Shown piece by piece: positions 15,318-25,221 of a stretch of DNA of 64,000 nt. Both the position numbers and the translations under genes were made by a program. The DNA comes from Leucobacter sp. Psy1 (GTDB lineage: Bacteria; Actinomycetota; Actinomycetes; Actinomycetales; Microbacteriaceae). The stretch is from NCBI RefSeq assembly GCF_020096995.1, contig NZ_CP083692.1:1674001-1738000 (forward strand). The letters are read 5' to 3'. Position 1 is the first letter of the stretch; every line of letters begins with the position of its first letter. The notes beneath the pieces are model-generated. The model ran no database searches. It had not been told where the DNA came from and saw nothing but the letters and a program-made list of their open reading frames with translations.

Positions 15318-16280
15318 GTGACCGCAATCCGTTCGATCCGCCTCGGTTTGGCCGCCACGGCGATCACGGCCGTCGTCCCTCTCGCCGCCGGGTGCGCGGC
15401 GAGTGAGCTGTCCGCATCAGGTGACACCCCGATAGAGGTCTATGCGACGACCGGATACTTGGCCGACGCGGTGACGAACATCGCACCGGATGCGCGAGTG
15501 ACCACGATGGTGGGGCCGGGTGGCGATCCGCACACCTATCAGCCATCGACGCAGGACATCACGGCCATGCAGGAGGCCGACCTTGTGGTGTGGAACGGGC
15601 TGCATCTCGAGGCCCAAATGATCGATCAGCTCGAGAGTCTCGGCGATCGTCAGCTCGCGGCGGGGGAGGAAGTCCCGCGAGCTCTGCTGCTGTCCTGGCC
15701 GGAAACCGACGATGCTGGCAACGCACTCTTCGACCCGCACGTCTGGAACAGCCCTGAGGCCTGGAAAGTCGTCGTCACCGCGGTCGCCGACAAGCTCGCG
15801 GTGATCGACCCGGACGGGGCCGACACCTACGCGGCTCACGCGGACGGATATCTCGCAGAGATCGACGCGGCAGCTGCCGAAGCGGCCACGCTTCTCTCCG
15901 CCGTCCCCGAGCCCAGGATGCTCGTTACGGGACACGACGCCTTCAACTACTTCGGCGAGGAGTATGAACTCGAGGTGCACGCCACCGACTTCGTCTCCAC
16001 CGACGCCGTGATGAGCGCAGAGGAGATCAGCGAACTGGGCGCGCTCATCGCCCGACACCGGGTCCCCGTCATCTTCCAGGACAATCAGGCGAATCCGCAA
16101 GCGATCACGAGTCTCCGCGAAGCGGTGCAGGCACGAGGGTGGGAGGTGGCGATCTCGGAGGAGGAGCTCTACGCCGATTCGCTCGGCTCGGAACCGGGTG
16201 TCGACACCTATCTCGGCGCGTTCAGCCACAACGCTCGCGCCGTGGCCGAGGCGCTCGGCGCGAGCGAGGTAACATCGTGA
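15318..16280 (+). CDS. Metal ABC transporter substrate-binding lipoprotein (manganese/zinc, cluster A-I)
   Basis: A 320-residue TroA/PsaA-type binding protein with a lipoprotein signal peptide: a hydrophobic core and lipobox LAAGC, with Cys26 lipidated. Candidate metal ligands are the His of GGDPHTYQPS, the His of FDPHVWNSP, an acidic or His residue in ELEVHATDF and the Asp of FQDNQANP. No His-rich loop is present, which favours manganese (or iron) over zinc, but this is an inference. The GTG start follows GGAGG. Its stop overlaps the ATPase start in GTGA. The operon continues with the ATPase and two permeases. Confidence 0.88.
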   Translation: MTAIRSIRLGLAATAITAVVPLAAGCAASELSASGDTPIEVYATTGYLADAVTNIAPDARVTTMVGPGGDPHTYQPSTQDITAMQEADLVVWNGLHLEAQMIDQLESLGDRQLAAGEEVPRALLLSWPETDDAGNALFDPHVWNSPEAWKVVVTAVADKLAVIDPDGADTYAAHADGYLAEIDAAAAEAATLLSAVPEPRMLVTGHDAFNYFGEEYELEVHATDFVSTDAVMSAEEISELGALIARHRVPVIFQDNQANPQAITSLREAVQARGWEVAISEEELYADSLGSEPGVDTYLGAFSHNARAVAEALGASEVTS

Positions 16281-17050
16281 CGTCGCTCCCAGCGTGCCGA
16301 GCCGAACGCCTGAGCGTCGCCTACCGCTCGGAACCGGTGCTCCGCAACGTCGACTTCGAGGTACCACTCGGCGTGGTCATGGGCATCGTGGGCCCGAACG
16401 GTGCCGGAAAATCGACGCTCATCAAGGCGATGCTCGGGTTGGTCTCACCGCTCACCGGGCGATCGGAGTTCTTCGGCGCGCCGCTGCGCCGCGTCAGACA
16501 GCGCGTCGGATACATGCCTCAGGCAACGTCGGTCGACTGGGACTTTCCGACGACCGTGCTTGATGTCGCGACCATGGGAACGTACGGTCGCCTCGGGTGG
16601 ATCCGGCGCCCGGGAGCCGCGGAGCGGGCGCAGGCGCATGCCGCGCTCGAGCAGACGGGCATCGCCGATCTCGCCGCGCGACAGATCGGGGAGCTCTCGG
16701 GCGGGCAGCGCCAGCGGGTGTTCCTGGCCAGGGCGCTCGCGCAGGATCCCGATCTGTTCTTCATGGACGAGCCCTTCCAGGGCGTCGACGCGAAGAGCCA
16801 AGGAGCGATCGTACGCGTGCTGCACCGGCTCCGCGAGGCGGGGAAGACCGTGGTCATCGTTCACCATGACCTCGCAACCGTCAGGGAGTACTGCGACCAC
16901 GTCACACTGCTGAACGGCCGGGTGATCGCCTCGGGTCCAGCCGATCTCGCCTTCACGACCGAGAACATCCGCGCGGCGTACGACCTCGGCGCCGACGGAG
17001 CGCTTTCGGCGGAAGCGGGCGACCCGGAGCGGCGCCATGACCCCCGCTGA
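16277..17050 (+). CDS. Metal ABC transporter ATP-binding protein
   Basis: A 257-residue ABC ATPase. Walker A GPNGAGKST is at 39-47, the signature is LSGGQRQR, Walker B is LFFMDEPFQGVD and the switch His is in VIVHHDL. It energises import of the divalent metal bound by the upstream lipoprotein. The GTG at 16277 overlaps the preceding stop by 4 bp, and its 3' end overlaps the first permease by 14 bp, showing a translationally coupled operon. Confidence 0.92.
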   Translation: MTSLPACRAERLSVAYRSEPVLRNVDFEVPLGVVMGIVGPNGAGKSTLIKAMLGLVSPLTGRSEFFGAPLRRVRQRVGYMPQATSVDWDFPTTVLDVATMGTYGRLGWIRRPGAAERAQAHAALEQTGIADLAARQIGELSGGQRQRVFLARALAQDPDLFFMDEPFQGVDAKSQGAIVRVLHRLREAGKTVVIVHHDLATVREYCDHVTLLNGRVIASGPADLAFTTENIRAAYDLGADGALSAEAGDPERRHDPR

Positions 17051-17972
17051 GTTCTTCGCCGACCACACCTTCCGCATGGTCTTCCTCGGAACGACCGTGA
17101 TCGGTCTCGTCGCCGGCGCTCTCGGCGCCTTCGCCTACCTGCGCAAGCAGTCGTTGATCAGCGATGTGATCTCGCATGCGGCACTGCCCGGGACGTTGCT
17201 AGCGTTCCTCGCCGGCGTGGTCATTTTCGGTATCGATGGGCGCAACATGATTGCACTGATCGTGGGGGCTGTGCTGGTCGGCACCGCGGCCGTGCTCATG
17301 GCGAACGGTGTTGCGCGTCGATCCAAGATCCGCATCGACACTGCCATGGCCATCGCGCTCACCACGACATTCGGCGCGGGCATGCTGCTGCTCCGGGTGA
17401 TCGCGAACGGCACGTTCCCGGGGAAGGGCGGCATCCAGGACTACCTCTTTGGGAATGCCTCGGTCATCACTGTGGCGGATCTCGTCACCAGTATCACGAT
17501 CGGCTCCATCGCGATCGGTCTCATGCTGGTGTTCTGGAAGGAGTTCGCAATCGGCACGTTCGATCCCGGCCACGCGGCAGCGCTCGGGTTCCGCGAGCGC
17601 ACGGTCGACGCACTGCTCTTCACGACCATCGTCATCGCGACGGTGATCGGTGTCAAAGCGGTCGGACTGGTGCTGATGGTGGCGTTCGTCGTGACCCCAC
17701 CGGCTGCGGCGCGCCAGTGGACGCGCACTCTCGGCGCCACCGTCGCGCTTTCGGGAGCCTTCGGCGCTATCGGCAGCGGGGTCGGCGCCTACCTGTCGAT
17801 CCAGTGGGGCGGCGTCCCGACGGGACCGCTCATCGTGCTGACGCTGTTCGCCATCCTGCTCATCTCACTGCTCGCTGCGCCACGACGCAGCCTCATCGCT
17901 CGCGGCGTCGCGCGTCGGCGAGCCCGAGAGGCGCTCCGACGCGAACTACTCGCCGAGGGGAGTACCAGATGA
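17037..17972 (+). CDS. Metal ABC transporter permease
   Basis: A 311-residue ABC-3 family permease with about eight hydrophobic segments, starting MTPAEFFADHTFRMVFLG. It contains the family-typical AYLRKQSLISDVISHAALPG near the N-terminus and VGLVLMVAFVVTPPAAARQW toward the C-terminus. It pairs with the second permease gene to form a heterodimeric channel. Overlaps with both neighbours (14 bp upstream, ATGA downstream) indicate coupled synthesis. Confidence 0.92.
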   Translation: MTPAEFFADHTFRMVFLGTTVIGLVAGALGAFAYLRKQSLISDVISHAALPGTLLAFLAGVVIFGIDGRNMIALIVGAVLVGTAAVLMANGVARRSKIRIDTAMAIALTTTFGAGMLLLRVIANGTFPGKGGIQDYLFGNASVITVADLVTSITIGSIAIGLMLVFWKEFAIGTFDPGHAAALGFRERTVDALLFTTIVIATVIGVKAVGLVLMVAFVVTPPAAARQWTRTLGATVALSGAFGAIGSGVGAYLSIQWGGVPTGPLIVLTLFAILLISLLAAPRRSLIARGVARRRAREALRRELLAEGSTR

Positions 17973-18871
17973 GTTTCCTCGTCGGCACGATCCTCCTCGC
18001 GGTGGTCACGGCCGTCGCCTGCGCGCTCCCCGGCGTCTTCGTCGTCCTGCGTCGGAACTCGATGCTCGTCGACGCGATCAGTCACGCCGTGCTCCCCGGC
18101 ATCGTCGTGGGGTACTTCTTCACCCGCTCGTTCGACTCGCCGCTCCTCATCATCGGGGCGGCGCTCGCGGGACTCCTCGTGGTGCTCGGAAGCGAGTGGC
18201 TGACGCGCACGGGCCTCATCACGGGTGATGCGCCGCAAGGCCTGATCTTCCCGGCCCTGTTCAGCGTGGGCGTGATCCTCGTGACCACGAACTTCGCGAA
18301 CATCCACCTCGATGTGCACGCCGTGCTCGTCGGAGATCTGAACCTGGCGGCGTTCACGCCGATCGTGATCAACGGCGTCTCGGTGGGGCCCGCCTACCTC
18401 TACATCATGCTTGCCGTACTGGCGGTCAACATCGCGTTCATCGCCTGCTGCTACCCGCGGCTGAAGCTGACCACTTTCGACCCCGAGTTCGCGGCGGCAA
18501 TCGGAGTGCCACGCGGGCGGCTCGGCATCGCGTTCATGTTCCTCGTGTCCCTCACGGTGACAGCGGCGTTCAACGCAGCCGGAGCAATCCTCGTCGTCGC
18601 ACTCGTCGTCATCCCCGCCGCCACCGCGTACCTCATCAGCATCCGACTGTCGGCGATGCTCTGGCTGACCGTCGTATTCGCGGCCGGAGGAGCCCTCGCA
18701 GGGTTCTGGATCGCCTACGTCACGAACACCGCGACGAGCGCGGGCATGGCTGTCCTCTACGGGCTACTCTTCGCGATCGTCTTCGCCGTAACACGAATTG
18801 CGAGAGGCGCGCAGCGACGCCGGGTGCGGGCCGCCGCGCGCCTCGAGCCATCCTCCCCGCAGGGGAGCTGA
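17969..18871 (+). CDS. Metal ABC transporter permease, second subunit
   Basis: A 300-residue ABC-3 permease (MSFLVGTILLAVVTAVACAL), with RRNSMLVDAISHAVLPG and AAGAILVVALVVIPAATAYL as the family landmarks. Its ATG lies in the ATGA overlap with the first permease; the longer open frame upstream is out of register with that gene and is not used. A short basic tail ends the protein. Systems with two permeases are typical of manganese/iron importers of Actinobacteria and Gram-positive bacteria. Confidence 0.92.
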   Translation: MSFLVGTILLAVVTAVACALPGVFVVLRRNSMLVDAISHAVLPGIVVGYFFTRSFDSPLLIIGAALAGLLVVLGSEWLTRTGLITGDAPQGLIFPALFSVGVILVTTNFANIHLDVHAVLVGDLNLAAFTPIVINGVSVGPAYLYIMLAVLAVNIAFIACCYPRLKLTTFDPEFAAAIGVPRGRLGIAFMFLVSLTVTAAFNAAGAILVVALVVIPAATAYLISIRLSAMLWLTVVFAAGGALAGFWIAYVTNTATSAGMAVLYGLLFAIVFAVTRIARGAQRRRVRAAARLEPSSPQGS

Positions 18872-18883
18872 CCGGCCGGCGAA

Positions 18884-19081
18884 TCAGTGATCGCGAAGAT
18901 CGTCCTTCAGCTCGTTCCGCTTCTGCACCGAATCGCGCTCGGCCTCGGCACGCTTGACCTCGGCCTCGGCGCGAGCCTCGTCGGCCTTGTCCTGCAGCTT
19001 GTCCACGCCGTCTTCGACCGCGCGTCCGACCTTCTTCGCAGCGGCGCTCGCCGTTTCCTTGGCGTCGTCGATGAATCCCAC
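18884..19081 (-). CDS. Small charged helical protein, function unknown
   Basis: A 65-residue protein almost entirely made of Ala, Lys, Glu, Asp and Arg, predicted to be one or two long helices (from about residue 5 to 60), with no Cys or Trp. It resembles small stress or CsbD/LEA-like proteins in composition, but this is only a resemblance. The GTG start at 19081 has AGAGGA at an 8 nt spacing. It converges with the metal transporter operon (12 bp gap) and is divergent from the ileS leader. Confidence 0.65.
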   Translation of the reverse strand: MGFIDDAKETASAAAKKVGRAVEDGVDKLQDKADEARAEAEVKRAEAERDSVQKRNELKDDLRDH

Positions 19082-19202
19082 AGTGCACGTCCTCTCGTCA
19101 TTTAACAGCGGGTGATGCTTACTGTAGCGCGCGCGAACGACCGTCCGGGTGAGGGTCTGCTGAGACCCGTGGCGTCGCTGGGATCCGGGGTGCAGCGGCG
19201 TG

Positions 19203-19208
19203 TAGAAT
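19203..19208 (+). promoter_or_regulatory. -10 box of the ileS T-box transcript
   Basis: TAGAAT just upstream of the T-box stem I region. The transcript would begin around 19214-19216. Confidence 0.5.
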
Positions 19209-19213
19209 CGTGG

Positions 19214-19425
19214 GCAGCGACGATGATCCACAATCAATGGGGAGTCCCCGGAAGAACAGTGTCCGCCTCGGCGGGTGCTCAGTAGAACCGGGCGGGTAGG
19301 GCCCGTCATCGCCCGAATGAGGGGCCGCCGGTTTCGGCGGCAAGCGGGGTGGTACCGCGGGGCCTGCAACCGTGCAGGGCTCGTCCCGGCGATCCGATGA
19401 GCACGCAGAACGATCAGGATCAGGA
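19214..19425 (+). promoter_or_regulatory. T-box riboswitch (isoleucine) of ileS
   Basis: The leader of about 215 nt holds the conserved T-box GTGGTACCGCGG at 19349-19360 followed by CTCGTCC, which pairs with the GGGG before the T-box in the antiterminator/antisequestrator fold. A specifier ATC (Ile) is at 19226-19228 within GATGATCCAC in a short stem I. The 3' part has a hairpin and the AGGA ribosome-binding site at 19422-19425, and no U-run terminator lies before the ATG at 19431. This matches actinobacterial translational T-boxes, in which uncharged tRNA-Ile opens the ribosome-binding site. Confidence 0.9.
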
Positions 19426-19430
19426 CCTCC

Positions 19431-22400
19431 ATGGCGTACCCCCAGCAGCAGACCCCCGCTTCGCAGAACTCCCCGGCAGAGTCGGGAGCCGCGTTCGGCG
19501 TCACCGCCTCACCCCGGCTTCCCGAGATCGAGCAGCAGGTGCTCGGCTTCTGGCAGGAGGATGACACCTTTCGCGAGTCCATTCGACGCCGGGAGGGTGC
19601 CGAGGAGTGGGTGTTCAACGACGGGCCGCCGTTCGCCAACGGCCTTCCGCACTACGGACACCTCCTCACGGGCTACGCGAAGGACGTGTTTCCCCGCTTC
19701 CAGACGATGCGGGGCAAGAGGGTCGAGCGTCGGTTCGGCTGGGACACTCACGGGCTCCCAGCCGAGCTCGAGGCGATGAAGCAGCTCGGTATCACTGAGA
19801 AGAGCGAGATCGAAGCGATGGGGGTCGCGGCGTTCAACGCGAAGGCACGCGAATCCGTGCTTCAGTACACGAAGGAGTGGGAGGAGTACGTCACCCGCCA
19901 GGCGCGGTGGGTGGACTTCGACCACGACTACAAGACGCTCGACCTCAGCTACATGGAGAGCGTGATCTGGGCGTTCAAGCGGCTCTACGACCAGGGCCTC
20001 GCCTACGAGGGGCAGCGGATCCTGCCCTACTGCTGGCGCGATGAGACGCCGCTGTCCAACCACGAACTGCGCATGGACGACGACGTGTACCAGATGCGTC
20101 AGGATCCCTCGGTGACGGTGACATTCCCGCTCATCGGCGCCCGCGCAGGGGAGCTCGGCCTCACGGACGTGCGCGCGCTCGCGTGGACGACCACGCCCTG
20201 GACCCTCCCGACGAACGCCGCACTCGCGGTCGGACCCGAGATCTCGTACGCCGTGCTCCCCGCCGGCCCGAACGGCGCCGCCGACGGCGGCGGTGCCGGT
20301 GAGACGCGTTACCTGCTCGCTGCCGACCTCCTCGCCGGTTACGCGAAGGACCTGGGCTACGAATCCCCGGAGGACGCGCAGGCCGCCGTCGCATCGACCG
20401 TACCGGGAGCCGAACTCGCTGACGTCGAGTACACCCGCCTCTTCGATTATTTCGCCGACGCGGAGACGTGGGGGACCGAACGGTACTGGCGGATCCTGGT
20501 CGACGACTACGTCTCCACCACCGACGGCACCGGCATCGTCCACCAGTCACCGGCCTACGGCGAGGACGACCATCGCATCACAACGGCGGCCGGCATGCCG
20601 ACGATCCTCAGCGTCGATGACGGCGGACGGTTCATCGCGGCCGTCTCGGACGTCGCGGGTGAGCTCTGGATGGACGCGAACCTGCCGCTCATCCGTCTGC
20701 TGCGCGGATCGCAGCGGATCCTCCGTGAGCAGAGCTACGTGCACTCGTACCCGCACTGCTGGCGCTGCAGGAACCCCCTCATCTACCGCGCCGTCTCGAG
20801 CTGGTTCGTGCGCGTCACGGACATCAAGGAGCGGATGCTCGAGACCAACGAGCAGATCACCTGGGTGCCCGAGAACGTCAAGCACGGCCAGTTCGGCAAG
20901 TGGCTCGAGGGTGCGCGCGACTGGTCGATCAGCCGGAACCGCTACTGGGGCAGCCCGATTCCCGTGTGGAAGAGCGACGACCCCGAGTACCCGCGCATCG
21001 ATGTCTACGGATCCGTCGACGAGCTGGAGCGCGACTTCGGGGTGCTGCCCCGGAACGCCGACGGCGAGGTCGATCTCCACCGCCCGTACATCGACGATCT
21101 CACCCGCCCGAACCCCGACGACCCGACCGGCCGATCCACGATGCGACGCATCGAGGACGTGCTCGACGTCTGGTTCGACTCCGGTTCGATGCCGTTCGCC
21201 CAGGTGCACTACCCGTTCGAGAACCAGGACTGGTTCGAGACGCACCAGCCGGCTGACTTCATCGTCGAGTACATCGGCCAGACGCGCGGCTGGTTCTACG
21301 TGCAGCACGTCCTCGCGACCGCGCTGTTCGATCGCCCTGCCTTCACGAATGTGATCAGCCACGGAATCGTGCTCGGGTCCGACGGCAACAAAATGTCGAA
21401 GTCGCTGCAGAACTACCCCGATGTCAACGAGGTCTTCGACCGCGATGGCTCGGATGCGATGCGCTGGTTCCTCATGGCCTCGCCGGTCGTGCGAGGCGGC
21501 AATCTCGTCGTCACGGAGGAGGGGATCCGCGAGGGCGTCAGGCAGTTCCTGCTCCCGCTCTGGAACACGTGGTACTTCTTCAGCCTCTATGCGAACGCAG
21601 ACGGATACACCGCACGCTGGCGCACCGACTCGGAAGATCCGCTCGACCGCTACATCCTCGCGAAGACCGGGGCCCTGGTCAGCGAGGTCGAGGGTCACCT
21701 GGACGGCCTGGACACCACCTCGGCGGCCGAGGCGCTGCGCGCCTACGCCGAAGTGCTGACCAACTGGTACGTGCGACGATCCCGCGATCGCTTCTGGGAG
21801 GGAACGACCGGAGTGAACGGCCGCCCCGCGAACGCCGACGCGTTCGACACGCTCTATACGGTGCTCGAAACGGTCTCCCGGGTCGCGGCTCCGCTCGCAC
21901 CCCTGACAACGGAAGCGCTCTGGCGCGGCCTCACGGGCGAACGGTCGGTGCACCTCACCGATTGGCCGGACGCCGGTGCATTCCCCGCGGACGATGTACT
22001 CGTCGGCGCCATGGATGAGGTCCGTCAAGTCACCTCGCAAGCCCTCGCCCTGCGCAAAGCGCGCCGCCTGCGGGTGCGTCTCCCGCTCGCAGAGCTCACG
22101 GTCGTGACGGCGCAGCCCGCAGCACTCGAACCGTTCGCGGCGATGCTCCAGGACGAGCTCAACGTGAAGCACGTCCGGTTCGTCCAGCAGACCGAGACGA
22201 GCGCCGCGGAGCACGGCATCGTGCACACGCTCGCGGTCAACGCCCGAGCGGCGGGCCCCCGCCTTGGCAAGCAGGTGCAGGTCGCGATCAAGGGCGCGAA
22301 GTCCGGCGACTGGTCCGAGCAGGACGGCGTCGTCACGGCGGGCGGCATCGCACTCGAGCCGCACGAGTACGAGCTCACGCTCCAAACCGCTGACCGCGCC

Positions 22401-22832
22401 GACGAGGGAGCCGCGCTCGCCCTCCTGCCGGGGGGCGGGTTCCTCCTCCTCGACACCGAGACAACCCCCGAACTCGCAGCCGAAGGCGTGGCGCGCGACG
22501 CCATACGCGCGGTGCAGGAGGCCCGCAAGAACGCGGGCCTCGACGTCACCGATCGCATCGTGCTGGCCCTGCACGCGGCTCCGGAACACGTCCCGGCGCT
22601 CGAGACCCACTCCGACTTGATCTCTGCGGAAACGCTCGCCGTCGCGTTCACCGTCAGCTCCAGCGATGATGTCGCGGCAGTGGCTGCAGCGCAGCTCGAA
22701 GGCAGGGAGCCGAGCGCTCGCGTCTCCCGCAGCAGCGCAGACGCGCTGGGCGCCGCGAAGGCTCCGCTCGCGATCACCATCGAAGCTGCGGGCGCACGCC
22801 CCAGCAGTCACGCAGAGGAGGCAGGCGCATGA
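19431..22832 (+). CDS. ileS: Isoleucyl-tRNA synthetase, long (eukaryote-like) type
   Basis: Charges tRNA-Ile with isoleucine. It is 1133 aa, longer than the E. coli type (about 940). It carries the HIGH variant HYGH at 74-77, KMSKS at 654-658 and a cysteine pair in [16 protein letters not shown]. These are marks of the IleRS2 form that is naturally less sensitive to mupirocin in many bacteria (an inference here). The editing domain lies between the two signatures. The ATG at 19431 follows AGGA. The last codons overlap folC in ATGA. Expression is expected to respond to uncharged tRNA-Ile through the leader. Confidence 0.95.
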   Translation: MAYPQQQTPASQNSPAESGAAFGVTASPRLPEIEQQVLGFWQEDDTFRESIRRREGAEEWVFNDGPPFANGLPHYGHLLTGYAKDVFPRFQTMRGKRVERRFGWDTHGLPAELEAMKQLGITEKSEIEAMGVAAFNAKARESVLQYTKEWEEYVTRQARWVDFDHDYKTLDLSYMESVIWAFKRLYDQGLAYEGQRILPYCWRDETPLSNHELRMDDDVYQMRQDPSVTVTFPLIGARAGELGLTDVRALAWTTTPWTLPTNAALAVGPEISYAVLPAGPNGAADGGGAGETRYLLAADLLAGYAKDLGYESPEDAQAAVASTVPGAELADVEYTRLFDYFADAETWGTERYWRILVDDYVSTTDGTGIVHQSPAYGEDDHRITTAAGMPTILSVDDGGRFIAAVSDVAGELWMDANLPLIRLLRGSQRILREQSYVHSYPHCWRCRNPLIYRAVSSWFVRVTDIKERMLETNEQITWVPENVKHGQFGKWLEGARDWSISRNRYWGSPIPVWKSDDPEYPRIDVYGSVDELERDFGVLPRNADGEVDLHRPYIDDLTRPNPDDPTGRSTMRRIEDVLDVWFDSGSMPFAQVHYPFENQDWFETHQPADFIVEYIGQTRGWFYVQHVLATALFDRPAFTNVISHGIVLGSDGNKMSKSLQNYPDVNEVFDRDGSDAMRWFLMASPVVRGGNLVVTEEGIREGVRQFLLPLWNTWYFFSLYANADGYTARWRTDSEDPLDRYILAKTGALVSEVEGHLDGLDTTSAAEALRAYAEVLTNWYVRRSRDRFWEGTTGVNGRPANADAFDTLYTVLETVSRVAAPLAPLTTEALWRGLTGERSVHLTDWPDAGAFPADDVLVGAMDEVRQVTSQALALRKARRLRVRLPLAELTVVTAQPAALEPFAAMLQDELNVKHVRFVQQTETSAAEHGIVHTLAVNARAAGPRLGKQVQVAIKGAKSGDWSEQDGVVTAGGIALEPHEYELTLQTADRADEGAALALLPGGGFLLLDTETTPELAAEGVARDAIRAVQEARKNAGLDVTDRIVLALHAAPEHVPALETHSDLISAETLAVAFTVSSSDDVAAVAAAQLEGREPSARVSRSSADALGAAKAPLAITIEAAGARPSSHAEEAGA

Positions 22833-24199
22833 GCCCGCTCGAGATCGACGACCGCCCGCACGCCGACCCCGCACGCCGCGTCTACGAGGAGCTGCTGCAG
22901 CGCGTGGGAGAGGCGAACCCGAGACCCCGGATCGAACCGGTCCGCCGCCTCGCCGAACTCGCCGGTTCTCCGCAGCTGTCGTACCCGGTGATCCAGATCG
23001 CGGGCACGAACGGCAAGACCTCGACGAGTCGCGCGGTCGAGTCACTCCTCCGTGCGCACGGACTGCGCACCGGCCTCTTCACGAGCCCGCACCTCGTCGA
23101 CTTCACCGAGCGGTTCCAGATCGACGGCGAACCGGTGAGCGGCAGCGCCCTCGCCGAAGCCTGGGGTGAACTCCGGTTGCCGCTCGAGGTCGTCGACCGT
23201 GAGCTCTCCGCGGCCGGCCTGGGACCGATCACCTTCTTCGAAGCGCTCGCGGTGCTCGCATACGCGGTCTTCTCCGACGCACCGGTCGAGGTTGCCGTGA
23301 TCGAGGTCGGCATGGGCGGCGAGTGGGACGCGACGAACATCGCCGATGCGACGGTAGCGGTCTTCACTCCCGTGGGGCTCGACCACACCGATGTCCTGGG
23401 GCCAGACATCGAGACGATCGCCAGAACCAAATCGGGCATCGTGAAAGCCGGCAGCGCCGTCGTGTCCGCCGAACAGGACCAGGCGGCGCTCCCCGCGATC
23501 CTGGATGCGGCCGAGGCAGTCGGCGCCCGCGCCCGCGTGGCCGGGCGTGACTTCGCTCTGCTGGAGGACCGGCTCGCCGTGGGCGGTCGGCAGATCCAGG
23601 TCAGAGGCACCACAGGACACGAATACGACCCGGCATTCGTGCCGCTCTTCGGCCACCACCAGGCCGAGAACCTCGCTCTCGCCATGGCGGCCGTCGAGAT
23701 CTTCCTCGGCGGAGAGCGGCCGATCCCCGAGGAAGTGCTCGACGAGGGTCTCGGCCAGCTGACCTCGCCCGGTCGGTTCCAACTCATCGGCAGCGACCCG
23801 GTCGTCTACGTCGATGCGGCGCACAACCCGCACGGGGCGGCTGCATTCGTGCGCACCGTCGAGGAGTCGTTCCAGTTTGACGAGATCGCCCTCGTCGTCG
23901 GCGTGCTCGGGGAGAAGGACGCGGGCGGCGTGCTCGCCGCGCTCGCACCCGTCGCGCACGAAGTCTTCGTGACCGCCGTCGACTCGCCGCGCACGCTGGA
24001 TGCCGCCGCGCTCAAGCGTCTCGCAGAGGAGGCGATCCCCGGTACGCCGATCCACGTCGCCACCGGACTGCCTGACGCACTCGATCGGGCTCGGGCCTGG
24101 GCAGGGGGAGCCGAGGGGCGCGCCGTGTTCGTCGTCGGCTCGGTGCTCCTGGCCGGCGAGGCCATCGCCCATGCCGGCGCCGAAGGGTGGAACGTCTGA
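22829..24199 (+). CDS. folC: Bifunctional folylpolyglutamate/dihydrofolate synthase
   Basis: A Mur-ligase-like enzyme of 456 aa that adds glutamate to dihydropteroate and folates, using ATP. The P-loop AGTNGKTST is at about 58-66. The carbamylated-lysine region and the C-terminal domain with [15 protein letters not shown] (the conserved D-AHNP motif) are present. The ATG overlaps the ileS stop by 4 bp and the stop overlaps the DUF4233 ATG by one base (TGATG), so the genes form a coupled operon. The ileS-folC-DUF4233-ndk order (valS or ileS, then folC, then ndk) is usual in Actinobacteria. Confidence 0.95.
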   Translation: MSPLEIDDRPHADPARRVYEELLQRVGEANPRPRIEPVRRLAELAGSPQLSYPVIQIAGTNGKTSTSRAVESLLRAHGLRTGLFTSPHLVDFTERFQIDGEPVSGSALAEAWGELRLPLEVVDRELSAAGLGPITFFEALAVLAYAVFSDAPVEVAVIEVGMGGEWDATNIADATVAVFTPVGLDHTDVLGPDIETIARTKSGIVKAGSAVVSAEQDQAALPAILDAAEAVGARARVAGRDFALLEDRLAVGGRQIQVRGTTGHEYDPAFVPLFGHHQAENLALAMAAVEIFLGGERPIPEEVLDEGLGQLTSPGRFQLIGSDPVVYVDAAHNPHGAAAFVRTVEESFQFDEIALVVGVLGEKDAGGVLAALAPVAHEVFVTAVDSPRTLDAAALKRLAEEAIPGTPIHVATGLPDALDRARAWAGGAEGRAVFVVGSVLLAGEAIAHAGAEGWNV

Positions 24200-24663
24200 T
24201 GTCCGCCGAGGAGCCCGATCTCGAGCTGTCGCCCTCCGAGCGCATGGCACACAATTCGGCGATGCGGATCTCGGGTGCGGCGCGCGGTCGTCACCGCACC
24301 CAGCACGCTCTCGCCTCGATCGTGCTCGGGTTCGAGCTCATCATCGTCGTCCTCATCGGGCTCGCGATGTTCGGTCTCAGCGTGCTCGAGCCTCGCGAAC
24401 TCGGCCTGTACATCGGGGGCGGGCTCGCGATCCTCATCATCGTTGGTCTGGCGCTCATGCGCCGGCCGCGCGCCGGTATCATCGTCGGGTGGATCGTGCA
24501 CGCGCTGATGCTGCTGACCGCGTTCATCCTGCCGATGGCGCTCATCGTCGGCGTGCTCTTCACGGCGCTCTGGGTGTACTGCATGGTCAGAGGCGCCCGG
24601 ATCGATCGCGACCGTGCCGCGTGGATGGCGCAGTTCGAAGCGAGCGCAGCCGACGGCGACTAG
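24199..24663 (+). CDS. DUF4233 membrane protein
   Basis: A 154-residue protein with four hydrophobic segments (approximate residues 40-62, 70-90, 95-115, 115-135) and a charged N-terminus of about 35 residues. Homologues sit between folC and ndk in many Actinobacteria, but the function is unknown. The ATG overlaps the folC stop. Its stop codon TAG is the first half of the predicted -10 box of ndk. Confidence 0.82.
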   Translation: MSAEEPDLELSPSERMAHNSAMRISGAARGRHRTQHALASIVLGFELIIVVLIGLAMFGLSVLEPRELGLYIGGGLAILIIVGLALMRRPRAGIIVGWIVHALMLLTAFILPMALIVGVLFTALWVYCMVRGARIDRDRAAWMAQFEASAADGD

Positions 24664-24666
24664 GAT
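24661..24666 (+). promoter_or_regulatory. Possible -10 of ndk
   Basis: TAGGAT starting at the DUF4233 stop codon. A leader of about 29 nt with AAGGAG at 24691-24696 leads to the TTG start of ndk. Confidence 0.4.
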
Positions 24667-24701
24667 GGAACACGTATCTGACACCTGCAGAAGGAGCGCA
24701 A

Positions 24702-25130
24702 TTGTCCGCTGACGCGACGACCGAAGAGACCCTCATCCTCGTGAAGCCCGACGGGGTCGAGCGCGGCCTCACCGGCGAGATCCTTCGCCGCATCGAGGCG
24801 AAGGGGTACCGGCTCGTCGACGTGCGACTGGTGCACGCCGACCGGGAGCTCCTCGCGGCGCACTACGCCGAGCACGAGGGCAAGCCCTTCTACGAACCGC
24901 TCGTCGAGTTCATGATGTCGGGGCCGACGGTCGCGGTGCGCGCCGCCGGTCACCGGGTGATCGAGGGGTTCCGCTCGCTCGCCGGCACCACGGATCCGAC
25001 GACCGCTGCACCCGGGACCATTCGCGGAGATCTCGGCCGCGACTGGGGTCTCAAGGTCCAGCAGAACCTCGTGCACGGTTCGGACTCGCCTGAGTCGGCG
25101 GCCCGCGAGCTGGGTCTCTGGTTCGCCTGA
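24702..25130 (+). CDS. ndk: Nucleoside-diphosphate kinase
   Basis: Transfers gamma-phosphate between NTPs and NDPs through a phosphohistidine. It is 142 aa, with LILVKPDGVERGL at the N-terminus and the active-site His in NLVHGSDSPESAARE. I place the start on the TTG at 24702: it follows AAGGAG by 5 nt and matches the family N-terminus (SADATTEETLILVKPDG), and no suitable ATG or GTG exists. The open frame continues upstream only as a read-through of the DUF4233 region. A strong terminator follows. Confidence 0.93.
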   Translation: MSADATTEETLILVKPDGVERGLTGEILRRIEAKGYRLVDVRLVHADRELLAAHYAEHEGKPFYEPLVEFMMSGPTVAVRAAGHRVIEGFRSLAGTTDPTTAAPGTIRGDLGRDWGLKVQQNLVHGSDSPESAARELGLWFA

Positions 25131-25149
25131 GCTCAATGATCTCTCGCGG

Positions 25150-25189
25150 GGGAGCGGGTGCCTGATCATCTGATCCGGCACCCGCTCCC
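25150..25189 (+). terminator. Terminator after ndk
   Basis: The 13 bp perfect arms 25150-25162 and 25177-25189 (GGGAGCGGGTGCC and complement) close a 14 nt loop, followed by a T-rich GCTGTGTCT. This ends the ileS-folC-DUF4233-ndk unit. Confidence 0.75.
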
Positions 25190-25209
25190 GCTGTGTCTGG
25201 GGTGACCGC

Positions 25210-25221
25210 TACCGTAGATCC
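25210..25221 (+). promoter_or_regulatory. Leaderless promoter -10 of the YcaQ-like gene
   Basis: TACCGT (25210-25215) is 6 nt before the ATG at 25222. Confidence 0.45.

Noticed and set aside
19397-19430. ATG at 19397 in the ileS leader
   Set aside because: It is out of frame with ileS and lies in the T-box expression platform; it gives only a short peptide.
20547-23045. An 832-codon minus-strand open frame opposite ileS and folC
   Set aside because: Both genes beneath it are certain. The frame has low-complexity Arg/Ala/Asp composition and no ribosome-binding site or motif.
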